Part shown: positions 33,922 to 42,499 of the stretch, one piece after another
How the letters are laid out: the number at the start of each line of letters is the position of its first letter
Numbering within the stretch: the stretch's first letter is position 1
Source: Bacteroidota bacterium
GTDB lineage: Bacteria > Bacteroidota > Bacteroidia > 2-12-FULL-35-15
Direction: 5' to 3'
Length of the DNA stretch: 64,000 nucleotides
Assembly (NCBI GenBank): GCA_016722565.1
Contig: JADKIU010000004.1
Coordinates: 1 to 64,000, forward strand
Position numbers and translations under genes: made by a program
Notes under the pieces: generated by a model
Seen by the model: the letters and a program-made list of their open reading frames with translations, nothing else
Told to the model about the DNA's origin: nothing
Database searches by the model: none

Positions 33922-35064
33922 TTATTGCTTTTGTTGATTGATTAATTTTCTCAAATTTTTAATTTGGGATGCAAAGTAAAGTCTTTTTTCTGGATATTTC
34001 AAGCGTAAATTTTCATACGCCTTAATTGCCTTGGTATAATTCCCTTGTAAAACGTATATTTTTGCCAATGTTTCACTCACAAACGTAATGTCCTCTGCCA
34101 CACTCTGTTTCGCCATGTTAACCGGACTGAAAAACTCGGTTTTGGGGCGAGTGATGCGTGGTTCTTCTTTTATGAATTTATCAATTAGTTCAAATGCACT
34201 AAGCTGATTTTCAGTGTTTTCTGATTTGTTTTCGGTATAGGATTCTTCCTGAATAACTGTTCCTGTATTGACATGTTTTAACCAATCGGTGAACGTTAAA
34301 GCATCTACATCTGTATCACTAAGAATCTTGGATTGTTCCGCCTGTTGCTTTTCAATCGGCTCAGGAATGTTCAATACAAAATTGGATGCTGCTGTTTCTT
34401 GTTTTTCCTCAATTTCACTAATTACCGGCAATGGCGTAGATAAAATTTCAATTTCTACACTGGCATCCACAACCTGGTTTAAATATTCTTTTTCTAGCGG
34501 ATTGACGTTGGTATCAATAATAGGTGTTTCTACCTCGGTTATCTCTTCAATTTCCGTTTTTTCCTCCTGTACGTCAATAACCGGATGTTCGTTTACAATT
34601 ATCGTTTCTTCTAATTTTGTAATCGGTATAACAGGAGTTTCCTCTTTTACTTCTATAATTTCCTGTTTAACTTCCGGAACAACCTCCTCGATGATTGTAG
34701 GAACAATTTTATGTTCTGCTACTTCTTCTTGAATGAGATGAACAACCGCTTCTTCAATTTTCTTTTCTTCTATAACCTCTGAAATGTGTGAGGTGATCGC
34801 AATATCCGGAATTTCAAGCAGCACAACTTCTTGTTGCTTCGTAATTAAACGGTGTAAAACTTTTCTGTCTGTTGCATAGGCTGCCGTTACACGCAATTGG
34901 TTGTTGTAATGGATGCTATTAATGTTGTGTAAACTTTTTGCATATAGCAAATGTGCCGTTTGGAAATATGGAAAATTCTTTAGCAATTCACCAAGCAATA
35001 CGCTGTCATTCCCCGAAATTTTTTCCGGAGTTTCAACGTAGGATATGAATTGTACTTTGTTCAT
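33922..35064 (-). CDS. TPR-containing protein with acidic linker
   Basis: A 380-residue protein, probably cytoplasmic: no signal peptide. N-terminal conserved module (LLGELLKNFPYFQTAHLLYAKSLHNINSIHYNNQLRVTAAYATDRKVLHRLI, ~20-75), a long Glu/Val/Ile-rich linker (~90-270), then a C-terminal TPR-like module (FVSETLAKIYVLQGNYTKAIKAYENLRLKYPEK). It always appears, as far as I know, beside lptE and secG in Bacteroidota, but has no assigned role. Start ATG 35064; 14-bp tandem repeats lie just upstream. Confidence 0.8.
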   Translation of the reverse strand: MNKVQFISYVETPEKISGNDSVLLGELLKNFPYFQTAHLLYAKSLHNINSIHYNNQLRVTAAYATDRKVLHRLITKQQEVVLLEIPDIAITSHISEVIEEKKIEEAVVHLIQEEVAEHKIVPTIIEEVVPEVKQEIIEVKEETPVIPITKLEETIIVNEHPVIDVQEEKTEIEEITEVETPIIDTNVNPLEKEYLNQVVDASVEIEILSTPLPVISEIEEKQETAASNFVLNIPEPIEKQQAEQSKILSDTDVDALTFTDWLKHVNTGTVIQEESYTENKSENTENQLSAFELIDKFIKEEPRITRPKTEFFSPVNMAKQSVAEDITFVSETLAKIYVLQGNYTKAIKAYENLRLKYPEKRLYFASQIKNLRKLINQQKQ

Positions 35065-35080
35065 TTATTTTTTTTTACAT

Positions 35081-35122
35081 TTCCCATCTTCCATTTCCCA
35101 TCTTCCATTTCCCATCTTCCAT
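35081..35122. repeat. three perfect 14-bp tandem repeats
   Basis: TTCCCATCTTCCAT repeated exactly three times (35081-35094, 35095-35108, 35109-35122) in the gap between the lptE and TPR genes; each is two related 7-base halves. Confidence 0.9.
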
Positions 35123-35127
35123 TTGTG

Positions 35128-35658
35128 TTACCAATCATTTAATGCTCTGTTAAAAATATCTTGTACCAATTGCTCATTAATTTCTCTTGCTAATTGATCT
35201 TCAATAGATGCTAAGTTTTGATCGCTCGTATAATCTGCATACCGCGAAAAGGATTGCTCAAAATTTTTCTTTTCATCAAACATGCAGGTGTATTTCACAT
35301 TCACGGTGATGGTTAATCTGTTTAATGCTGCCTGATCTGTACTTTGTATCGCAATTGGCCCGGTAGTATAATTAGATACACTTCCTTCAAAACTTAAATC
35401 TCCGCCTTTGTTCACCAATGCTAATCGTGTTTGTGAGCTCAATTTATCGCGCAAGGCTTCGGTAAATGATTGACTTAATGTTGGAGGTGCTAAGGATGCA
35501 TTGTTTTGAAAATATTGAACAGAAACAGTTTTTGCTTCAGGCGGAACACTACCTCCTGTAAAGGAATAATGAATCTTACAGCTCGAAAAAAGAATCAATA
35601 TGCAAGACAAAAGCGTCAAGGCAAGTTTTGTTTTTAATATGAAATTTGATTTGCTCAA
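35128..35658 (-). CDS. lptE: LptE family LPS assembly lipoprotein
   Basis: A 176-residue lipoprotein, part of the outer-membrane LPS translocon with LptD. The signal peptide ends in a lipobox (ILFSSC, Cys ~27), followed by KIHYSFTGGSVPPEAKTVSVQYFQN, the LptE beta-alpha start; then FTEALRDKLSSQTRLALV, DLSFEGSVSNYTTGPIAIQ, and a C-terminal helix INEQLVQDIFNRALNDW. The weakly conserved LptE family is identified by this layout and by the neighbouring miaB/sigma-54/secG. Fits the presence of gmhA for LPS in the window. Confidence 0.85.
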   Translation of the reverse strand: MSKSNFILKTKLALTLLSCILILFSSCKIHYSFTGGSVPPEAKTVSVQYFQNNASLAPPTLSQSFTEALRDKLSSQTRLALVNKGGDLSFEGSVSNYTTGPIAIQSTDQAALNRLTITVNVKYTCMFDEKKNFEQSFSRYADYTSDQNLASIEDQLAREINEQLVQDIFNRALNDW

Positions 35659-35671
35659 TTCTTTTCCTTTT

Positions 35672-35695
35672 ATTACTTAGTCACCTAGTTACTTT
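35672..35695. repeat. octamer tandem repeat (same units as upstream of yqeY)
   Basis: ATTACTTA, GTCACCTA, GTTACTTT in the gap between the sigma-54 activator and lptE, running into the activator's stop codon. The first two units equal units found at 29564-29595. Confidence 0.75.
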
Positions 35696-36918
35696 ATTCC
35701 ATATTCATTAATCTTCCGATACAATGTTCGTTCAGAAATTCCTAATTCTTTGGCTGCATTTTTACGCTTGCCTTTGTGTTTGGTTAATGCTTTTTTTATC
35801 ATGTCTTCTTCAATTTCCTGAAGCGACAATGATTCTTCTACTGCTTCGGAAACCGGAATCTGATTTTGTGAAATAATAGGTGAGGTTGTATTGTATCCCA
35901 ACTGAATAGCAGTTTCTGGTGTGCCAACATCCTGAAATAATTTTTTAATCAATTGTGCATTTTCGGGTTGAAAATCTTGATTCAATTGATTGTCGTTTTC
36001 AATTAAGTCGACAACAATTTTTTTCAAGTCCATCATGTCCTTCTTCATATCAAACAGCACTTTGTATAAAATATCTCGTTCGCTAAAATCATTTCCAGCG
36101 GTAGTTGTGCTTGCTAAAACAGGTAGTTGAGCGGTTTGGTGAATCGGCAAATATTTGATCATTACATCAGCGGTAATGTCTCTGTTTTTTTCAATTACAG
36201 ATATTTGTTCTGTAATGTTTTTAAGCTGACGAATGTTTCCTTGCCAATAGTAATTCGTAAGAACTTGTTCTGCCGATTCATCTAATTTGATGGTTGGCAT
36301 TCTATATTTTGCTGAAAAATCGGATGCGAATTTTCGGAATAATAAATGAATGTCTTGTCTGCGTTCACGCAATGGCGGAACAACAATAGGAACGGTATTT
36401 AAACGATAAAATAAATCTTCTCTGAATTTTCCTTTTTCGATGGCTTGCTGAATATTTACATTGGTTGCGGCAACTACGCGTACATCTGTTTTTAAAACTT
36501 TGGATGAACCGACTTTAATAAATTCTCCACTTTCTAAAACACGCAACAAACGTGCTTGCGTTGCAATTGGCATTTCAGCTACTTCATCTAAAAAGATTGT
36601 CCCCCCATTTGCTACTTCAAAATAACCTTTGCGTGCTTCATGTGCTCCGGTAAATGATCCTTTTTCGTGACCGAATAATTCCGAATCAATGGTTCCTTCC
36701 GGAATCGCTCCACAGTTTACAGCAATGTATTGACCGTGTTTGCGAGCACTTAACGCATGAATAATTTGTGGAAAAACTTCTTTTCCTGTTCCGCTTTCTC
36801 CGGTAATCAATACCGTTAAATCGGTTGGTGCTACTTGTTTTGCAATATCAATGGCCCTGTCCAATGATGCTGAACCACCAATAATTCCAAAACGATTTTT
36901 TATTTCTTGAACTGTCAT
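35689..36918 (-). CDS. sigma-54-dependent transcriptional activator (no receiver domain)
   Basis: A 409-residue bacterial enhancer-binding protein. It starts almost directly with the AAA+ domain: Walker A GESGTGKE (40-47), the sigma-54 contact loop as GSFTGA (87-92) where GAFTGA is usual, Walker B GGTIFLDEVAEMP, and the arginine-finger region FREDLFYRLN. A ~90-residue linker precedes a Fis-type helix-turn-helix (KGKRKNAAKELGISERTLYRKINEYGIK). With no sensory domain, control is probably by level or partner binding. It is sandwiched between miaB and lptE in one operon. Targets are unknown. Confidence 0.92.
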   Translation of the reverse strand: MTVQEIKNRFGIIGGSASLDRAIDIAKQVAPTDLTVLITGESGTGKEVFPQIIHALSARKHGQYIAVNCGAIPEGTIDSELFGHEKGSFTGAHEARKGYFEVANGGTIFLDEVAEMPIATQARLLRVLESGEFIKVGSSKVLKTDVRVVAATNVNIQQAIEKGKFREDLFYRLNTVPIVVPPLRERRQDIHLLFRKFASDFSAKYRMPTIKLDESAEQVLTNYYWQGNIRQLKNITEQISVIEKNRDITADVMIKYLPIHQTAQLPVLASTTTAGNDFSERDILYKVLFDMKKDMMDLKKIVVDLIENDNQLNQDFQPENAQLIKKLFQDVGTPETAIQLGYNTTSPIISQNQIPVSEAVEESLSLQEIEEDMIKKALTKHKGKRKNAAKELGISERTLYRKINEYGIK

Positions 36919-36919
36919 T

Positions 36920-38350
36920 TTAAACTGCTTTACCGATTAACGTTCCACCTGTACAACTTTCTGCCAACACATTTACATAATCTCCTTTTTTATAATTTTC
37001 TTTCGGAAATACCACCACACAATTTTGTGAGTTTCTTCCAAACAATTCTTCTTTCGATTTTTTTGAAGTGCCTTCCACTAAAACGCGATGCACTTTCCCA
37101 ACCCCTTCTTTTGTTCTGAAAGCCGAATGTTTTAATTGCAATTCAACAATCTCCGCCAAACGTCTGCTCTTTACTTCTGCAGGAACATCGTCCGGATATT
37201 TTCGTTCTGCTAACGTTTTTGGGCGTTCACTATACGCAAACATGTAGCCAAAATCATATTTGACAGCTTCCATTAGCGACAATGTATCTTGGTGTTCTTC
37301 TTCCGTCTCCGAACAAAATCCTGAAATGATATCCATCGAAATGCCTGCATCCGGAATGATTCTGCGGATTGCATCAATTCTGCTCAAATACCATTCGCGC
37401 GTATACCCACGATTCATCATCTCTAAAATTCTGGAATTTCCAGATTGAACTGGTAAATGAATGTAGCTGCAAATGTTATCGTATTTCGCAATCGTATATA
37501 ACACCTCATCATTCATATCTTTCGGATGTGATGTGCTGAAACGCACACGTAAATCAGGATTGACAAGTGCAACTTTTTCGAGTAACTGTGAAAACGTAGT
37601 TGCATTTTTTAATTCCTCTTCGGTAATGTTTTCTTTCTTTAAACCACCACCTGTCCACAAATACGAATCCACATTCTGTCCAAGTAGCGTAACCTCTTTA
37701 TATCCTTGATCAAATAAATCTTGTGCTTCTTTTACAATTGTTTCCGGGTCACGACTTCTTTCTCTCCCACGTGTGAACGGAACAACACAAAATGCGCACA
37801 TATTATCACATCCGCGTGTGATGCTGATGAATGCGGTTACTCCGTTGGAACCTAATCGAACCGGTGCAATATCTGCATAGGTTTCTTCTTTCGATAGAAG
37901 GACATTTACCGCTTTTTGTCCTGTCTCCGCAATTTCAATCAGTTCAGGTAAACTACGGTAGGCATCCGGACCAACAACAATGTCCACCAATTTTTCTTGC
38001 TCCAGCAATTGTGATTTTAATCGTTCTGCCATGCAGCCCAAGACCCCCACAATTAAATCCGGATTTGTTTTTTTAGCTTTTTTATATTCGGTCAAACGTT
38101 TTCTTACACGTTGCTCAGCTCCTTCACGAATAGCGCAAGTGTTCACAAAAATTACATCCGCTTCGTTAAAGTCGTTAGTGGTGGTAAATCCTTTGTCTTT
38201 TAATATCGATGCAACAATCTCGCTATCCGAAAAATTCATTGCACACCCGTAACTCTCCAAAAACAGTTTTTTACCGTTCGGATTAACAGGTTTTTCAATC
38301 ATTAATGCTTCACCTTGTTTGCTTTCGTCAATTACTTTGTTCTCGCTCAT
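36920..38350 (-). CDS. miaB: tRNA-2-methylthio-N6-dimethylallyladenosine synthase MiaB
   Basis: A 476-residue radical-SAM methylthiotransferase adding the 2-methylthio group to i6A37 of tRNAs. N-terminal UPF0004 domain (ESYGCAMNFSDSEIV, VNTCAIREGAEQRV, GCMAERL) binds the auxiliary 4Fe-4S cluster; radical-SAM CDNMCAFC in SITRGCDNMCAFCVVPFTRG; C-terminal TRAM domain (VLVEGTSKK ... GDYVNVLAESCTGGTLIGKAV). I use the ATG at 38350, because a full promoter ends 20 bases upstream at 38370; an earlier ATG at 38434 would lie upstream of it. First gene of the miaB-secG operon. Confidence 0.95.
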   Translation of the reverse strand: MSENKVIDESKQGEALMIEKPVNPNGKKLFLESYGCAMNFSDSEIVASILKDKGFTTTNDFNEADVIFVNTCAIREGAEQRVRKRLTEYKKAKKTNPDLIVGVLGCMAERLKSQLLEQEKLVDIVVGPDAYRSLPELIEIAETGQKAVNVLLSKEETYADIAPVRLGSNGVTAFISITRGCDNMCAFCVVPFTRGRERSRDPETIVKEAQDLFDQGYKEVTLLGQNVDSYLWTGGGLKKENITEEELKNATTFSQLLEKVALVNPDLRVRFSTSHPKDMNDEVLYTIAKYDNICSYIHLPVQSGNSRILEMMNRGYTREWYLSRIDAIRRIIPDAGISMDIISGFCSETEEEHQDTLSLMEAVKYDFGYMFAYSERPKTLAERKYPDDVPAEVKSRRLAEIVELQLKHSAFRTKEGVGKVHRVLVEGTSKKSKEELFGRNSQNCVVVFPKENYKKGDYVNVLAESCTGGTLIGKAV

Positions 38351-38369
38351 TTTATTTTTTAATGGAAGG

Positions 38370-38399
38370 CAAAGATAATCAAAATAAATGGGTGACAAA
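38370..38399 (-). promoter_or_regulatory. promoter of the miaB-secG operon
   Basis: On the minus strand TTTG (38399-38396), 18 bases, TATCTTTG (38377-38370), matching both Bacteroidota elements. It decides the miaB start at 38350. Confidence 0.6.
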
Positions 38400-38437
38400 A
38401 TGGCGCATTTCGATTTATTTTCATAAAAATTCAAAAA

Positions 38438-38464
38438 ATTATATATATATATTTATATATATAT
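38438..38464. repeat. AT dinucleotide-rich tract between miaB and topA
   Basis: Alternating TA/AT run with a central TTTA, self-complementary and easily melted. It lies in the 241-base gap between divergent miaB and topA. Confidence 0.7.
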
Positions 38465-38591
38465 GTTCTGACAAAAGCAAATTTAATTTGCAAAAATCAT
38501 TTTTGATTTGTTTTCTTTGCAACGAATTTTGAGAAAATGGCATCTCAGCGATAATTCATTTTCATTAAACATAAAACTAATTAGCTGGCGT

Positions 38592-41063
38592 ATGAGCAAA
38601 AATTTAGTGATCGTGGAGTCCCCTGCAAAGGCGAAAACAATAGAAGGATTTTTAGGAGAAGGATTTACTGTAAAGTCGAGTTATGGTCACGTTCGTGACT
38701 TAGCAAAAAAAGGATTTGGAGTGGATATCGAAAATAATTTCACTCCTAATTATGAAGTATCACCCGATAAAACAAAAGTCGTTAACGAATTAAAATCATT
38801 AGCAAAAAAAGCAGAAATTGTATGGTTAGCAACGGATGAGGACCGTGAAGGAGAAGCCATTTCCTGGCATTTGTTTGAAGCATTAAACTTGTCTGAAAAG
38901 AGTACAAAGCGAATTGTTTTTCACGAAATCACCAAACCTGCAATTAAAAATGCAATCGCAAACCCACGCACCATCGATAAGCATTTGGTGGATGCACAGC
39001 AAGCACGCAGAATTTTAGATCGTTTGGTAGGTTTTGAACTTTCTCCAATTCTTTGGAAAAAGGTTCGTCCATCCTTGTCTGCCGGTCGTGTTCAATCGGT
39101 TACCGTTCGTTTAATTGTGGAGCGTGAGCGTGAAATTGTTGCGTTTAACAGTACTTCTTCCTATAAAGTAACTGCAAATTTTATGGTGGGGAGTGCCAGT
39201 GTAAAAGCAGAACTTTCTACGAAATTCAAATCGTTAGAGGATGCACGTGCATTTTTGAAAAAGTGTGAAAACGCTGATTTTACAATTGATATCTCAGAAA
39301 CTAAACCAACAAAAAAATCACCATCTGCCCCTTTTACAACCTCTACTTTGCAACAGGAAGCTAGTCGTAAATTGGGTTTCTCCGTTGCACAAACAATGGT
39401 GGTTGCACAACGTTTGTATGAAAGTGGAAAGATTACGTACATGAGAACGGATTCGGTAAATCTTTCTGAAACCGCTATTAATCAAGCAAAGGAAGCGATT
39501 ACAGGAAACTACGGAGCAAAATATTTAAACATCCGTCAATATAAAAATAAATCCAAAGGAGCACAAGAAGCACATGAGGCAATTCGTCCGACTTACATCG
39601 AAAAACAAACAGTCGATGGTGATGCAGGCGAAAAACGTTTATATGATTTGATTTGGAAACGTACCATTTCATCTCAGATGAGTGATGCTGAATTGGAAAA
39701 AACAACAGTCGTAATTACAGCTTCAGGAACAACTGAAAAATTTGTTGTTCAAGGGGAAGTATTGAAATTTGATGGTTTCTTGAAAGTATATTTGGAAGGC
39801 ACAGATGACGAGGAAGATGAAAATCAATCCGGAATGTTGCCACCAATGAAAGTGGGAGAAAAATTAAAAGTGAACGAAATTACTGCGATGGAACGCTTTA
39901 CCCACCATCCGGCAAGATATACCGAAGCGAGCTTGGTGAAGAAATTGGAAGAACTCGGTATCGGCCGTCCATCAACCTATGCACCAACAATCTCTACTGT
40001 TCAAAAACGTGAATACGTTGTAAAAGAAGACAGAGAAGGAGTTCAACGTAATTTTAACGTGTTGACATTGAAAGAAGGAAAAATAAATGATGAAGTTCGC
40101 ACAGAAGGAACCGGTGCAGAGAAATCGAAACTGTTTCCTACAGATATCGGAATGGTTGTGAACGACTTTTTATTCAAAGAGTTTCCTCAAATCATGGATT
40201 ATAATTTTACTGCAAAAGTAGAAGAGGAGTTTGATGAAATTGCTGAAGGAAAAATTTTGTGGACAAAAATGTTGGCGGATTTCTACAAGCCATTTCATAA
40301 AAATGTAGTAGATACTTCTGAAAATTCAGAACGTGCATCCGGTGAACGTTTATTGGGTGTGGATCCTGTTTCTGGAAAAAATTTATATGTGCGTATCGGT
40401 CGTTTTGGACCAATGGCACAACTTGGTGAAGGGAATGATGAAAATAACAAACCGAAATTTTCTTCGTTGCGAAAAGACCAACGTTTGGATACCATAACTT
40501 TTCAAGAAGCATTGGATTTGTTCAAGCTTCCGCGTGTTGTGGGCATGTTTGAAGATAAAGAAATGGTAGTTGCTGTGGGCCGTTTCGGACCATATGTTCG
40601 TCACAACAGTTTATTTATTTCATTGAAAAAAGAAGATGATCCGATGACGGTTTCTGCAGAAAGATGTGTGGAGTTGATTCTTGCAAAACGTCAGGCGGAA
40701 ATTGATAAATACATCAAAACATTTGCTGAACGTCCGGATGTTCAAGTATTGAATGGCCGTTGGGGACCTTATTTGGTGATAGATGGAAATAATTTCAAAT
40801 TACCAAAGGGAACAGATGCACCTTCGTTAACCTTACAAGAATGTTTGGACATTGCTGCAGATCCTAAAAATGCGAGCAAAGGAAATCGTTTTAAGAAAAA
40901 GCAACCTGAGAAGAAACCGTTTAAACAAGCAGCAGCAAAGAAGGCTTCGCCTAAGAAAGCAGCTGTGAAAAAAGTTGCTGCAAAGAAAACAGGTGCAGTG
41001 AAAAAGGTTGCCGCCAAAAAAGCTCCTAAGAAAGCTGCAAAAAAAGCAGTAGCAAAAAAATAA
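38592..41063 (+). CDS. topA: DNA topoisomerase I with histone H1-like lysine/alanine tail
   Basis: An 823-residue type IA topoisomerase that relaxes negative supercoils. TOPRIM domain from residue 1 (KNLVIVESPAKAKTIEGFLG, ATDEDREGEAISWHL); active-site Tyr ~282 in ITYMRTDSVNL; EAHEAIRPT; GRPSTYAPTISTVQKREYV. The C-terminus has repeats of the RFGPYV type instead of zinc fingers. The last ~55 residues are almost all Lys and Ala with AKK/PKK repeats, like histone H1-type DNA-binding tails. ATG 38592 gives the canonical start; an upstream frame extension from 38508 is not conserved. Confidence 0.96.
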   Translation: MSKNLVIVESPAKAKTIEGFLGEGFTVKSSYGHVRDLAKKGFGVDIENNFTPNYEVSPDKTKVVNELKSLAKKAEIVWLATDEDREGEAISWHLFEALNLSEKSTKRIVFHEITKPAIKNAIANPRTIDKHLVDAQQARRILDRLVGFELSPILWKKVRPSLSAGRVQSVTVRLIVEREREIVAFNSTSSYKVTANFMVGSASVKAELSTKFKSLEDARAFLKKCENADFTIDISETKPTKKSPSAPFTTSTLQQEASRKLGFSVAQTMVVAQRLYESGKITYMRTDSVNLSETAINQAKEAITGNYGAKYLNIRQYKNKSKGAQEAHEAIRPTYIEKQTVDGDAGEKRLYDLIWKRTISSQMSDAELEKTTVVITASGTTEKFVVQGEVLKFDGFLKVYLEGTDDEEDENQSGMLPPMKVGEKLKVNEITAMERFTHHPARYTEASLVKKLEELGIGRPSTYAPTISTVQKREYVVKEDREGVQRNFNVLTLKEGKINDEVRTEGTGAEKSKLFPTDIGMVVNDFLFKEFPQIMDYNFTAKVEEEFDEIAEGKILWTKMLADFYKPFHKNVVDTSENSERASGERLLGVDPVSGKNLYVRIGRFGPMAQLGEGNDENNKPKFSSLRKDQRLDTITFQEALDLFKLPRVVGMFEDKEMVVAVGRFGPYVRHNSLFISLKKEDDPMTVSAERCVELILAKRQAEIDKYIKTFAERPDVQVLNGRWGPYLVIDGNNFKLPKGTDAPSLTLQECLDIAADPKNASKGNRFKKKQPEKKPFKQAAAKKASPKKAAVKKVAAKKTGAVKKVAAKKAPKKAAKKAVAKK

Positions 41064-41200
41064 TTGCATGGATTGTTCTTGTGGAATGTTAGTCAAGTTG
41101 TGAAAAAGTTTTTTTAACGCGCAAAGCAACCAATTGATTTTTTTGCGTCATTTATGCAATTGGAAAACAGTAACCCAATTAACTTTTTCGACTCGATTTT

Positions 41201-42369
41201 ATGCAGGAATTTTTTACACCCATCGATACTACTCAATTTAACGGAGCAAGCAAGTATCCCGCTTCTTCCTACGGAAAGCTGATTAACGCATATCTGCAAG
41301 GAGGTGATTTTCCTTCATTAGAAAACGTTCACTTGGCAATTATCGGAGTAGAAGAAGATAGAAAAGCCTTGAATAACGAAGGTTGTGGTTTGGCTGCAGA
41401 TTATGTTCGCGAAAATTTATACAAATTATTTCAAGGAAATTATACAGCAAAAATTGTCGATTTAGGAAATATCAAAAAGGGGAATTCCATTGACGATAGC
41501 TACTTTGCGGTTACAGATGGGTTAGCACAACTGCTCAAAAAAAATATTGTTCCCATCATCATCGGAGGCTCACAAGATTTAACCTATTGCAATTATCTGG
41601 CGTATTTGAAGATGGAACAAACCATCAACATTGTTGCAGTGGACTCCTCTTTTGATATCGGTGACGGAGAAAAACACTGGACTCACAAAGTTATTTAAGT
41701 AAAATCATTTTACATAAACCCAACATTCTTTTCAACTATAGCAACATTGGCTATCAATCCTATTTTGTGGATCAAAACTCGGTGGAGTTGATGAGCAAAT
41801 TGTTTTTCGATACCCACCGCTTAGGGAAAGTTCGAAAAAATATGGAAGGTGTTGAGCCCATCGTTAGAAATGCAGATTTGGTAAGCTTTGATGTTTCAGC
41901 CATTCGCCAAAGTGATGCTCCCGGAAACGGAAATGCTTCGCCAAATGGCTTTTATGGGGAAGAAGCTTGTCAGATTACCCGTTATGCTGGAATGAGCGAT
42001 AAATTAACCTCAATTGGTTTTTATGAAATCAATCCGGCTTTTGATACAAATAAACAAACGGCTCACCTAGTGGCACAGATGATTTGGTATTTTATTGACG
42101 GGTATTACAACCGTAAGCAAGATTACCCGATTGTAGATAAGTCGGAGTATACAAAATACCGTGTATCCATTAAAGATCATGAGCATGAAATCGTTTTTTA
42201 TAAAAGCAACAAAAGCGACCGTTGGTGGATGGATGTGCCCTATCCGGTGAATCATCAGATAAAATTTGAACGGCATCATATGGTTCCTTGCTCTTACAGC
42301 GATTATGAAACCGCATGTAGCGATGAATTACCTGATAATTGGTGGCAGACCTACCAAAAATTGGGATAA
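41201..42369 (+). CDS. arginase/formimidoylglutamase-fold protein lacking metal ligands (frameshifted as given)
   Basis: As given the frame stops at 41698 and continues from upstream of 41767 in another frame. Adding one base near the A run at 41670-41674 joins them: TLDSQSYLSKIILHKPNILFNYSNIGYQ links the halves to 389 residues, the length of the family. It is usually annotated as formimidoylglutamase, but the manganese ligands are missing: GGSQD (122-126) replaces GGDH, VDSSFD (147-152) replaces DAHxD, and FDVSAIRQSDAP replaces SxDxDxxDP. So it is probably a non-catalytic arginase-fold protein. It lies between topA and the T9SS genes, a linkage I recall from other Bacteroidota. Confidence 0.8.
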
Positions 42370-42413
42370 AAAGAGTAAAAAGAGCGTTCATTAACAATAA
42401 AATGTTCAAAAAG

Positions 42414-42444
42414 TTTGTTTTTATTAAACTTATACTTAATTTAG
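42414..42444 (+). promoter_or_regulatory. candidate promoter of the porP-gldKLMN cluster
   Basis: TTTG at 42414-42417, 19 bases, TAATTTAG at 42437-42444 (seven of eight to TAnnTTTG). The porP ATG is at 42500. Confidence 0.45.
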
Positions 42445-42499
42445 CGACCTAACTTTAATAAAAAACAGCAGAAAAACTGTTCAATTTAAAAAGTAAAAA

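Noticed and set aside
38351..38434. Longer N-terminus for miaB starting at 38434
   Set aside because: The promoter at 38370-38399 lies inside that extension, and the extra residues are not part of MiaB.
38438..38464. AT-alternating tract as a replication origin
   Set aside because: No DnaA boxes or dnaA/dnaN genes nearby; it is only a short AT microsatellite.
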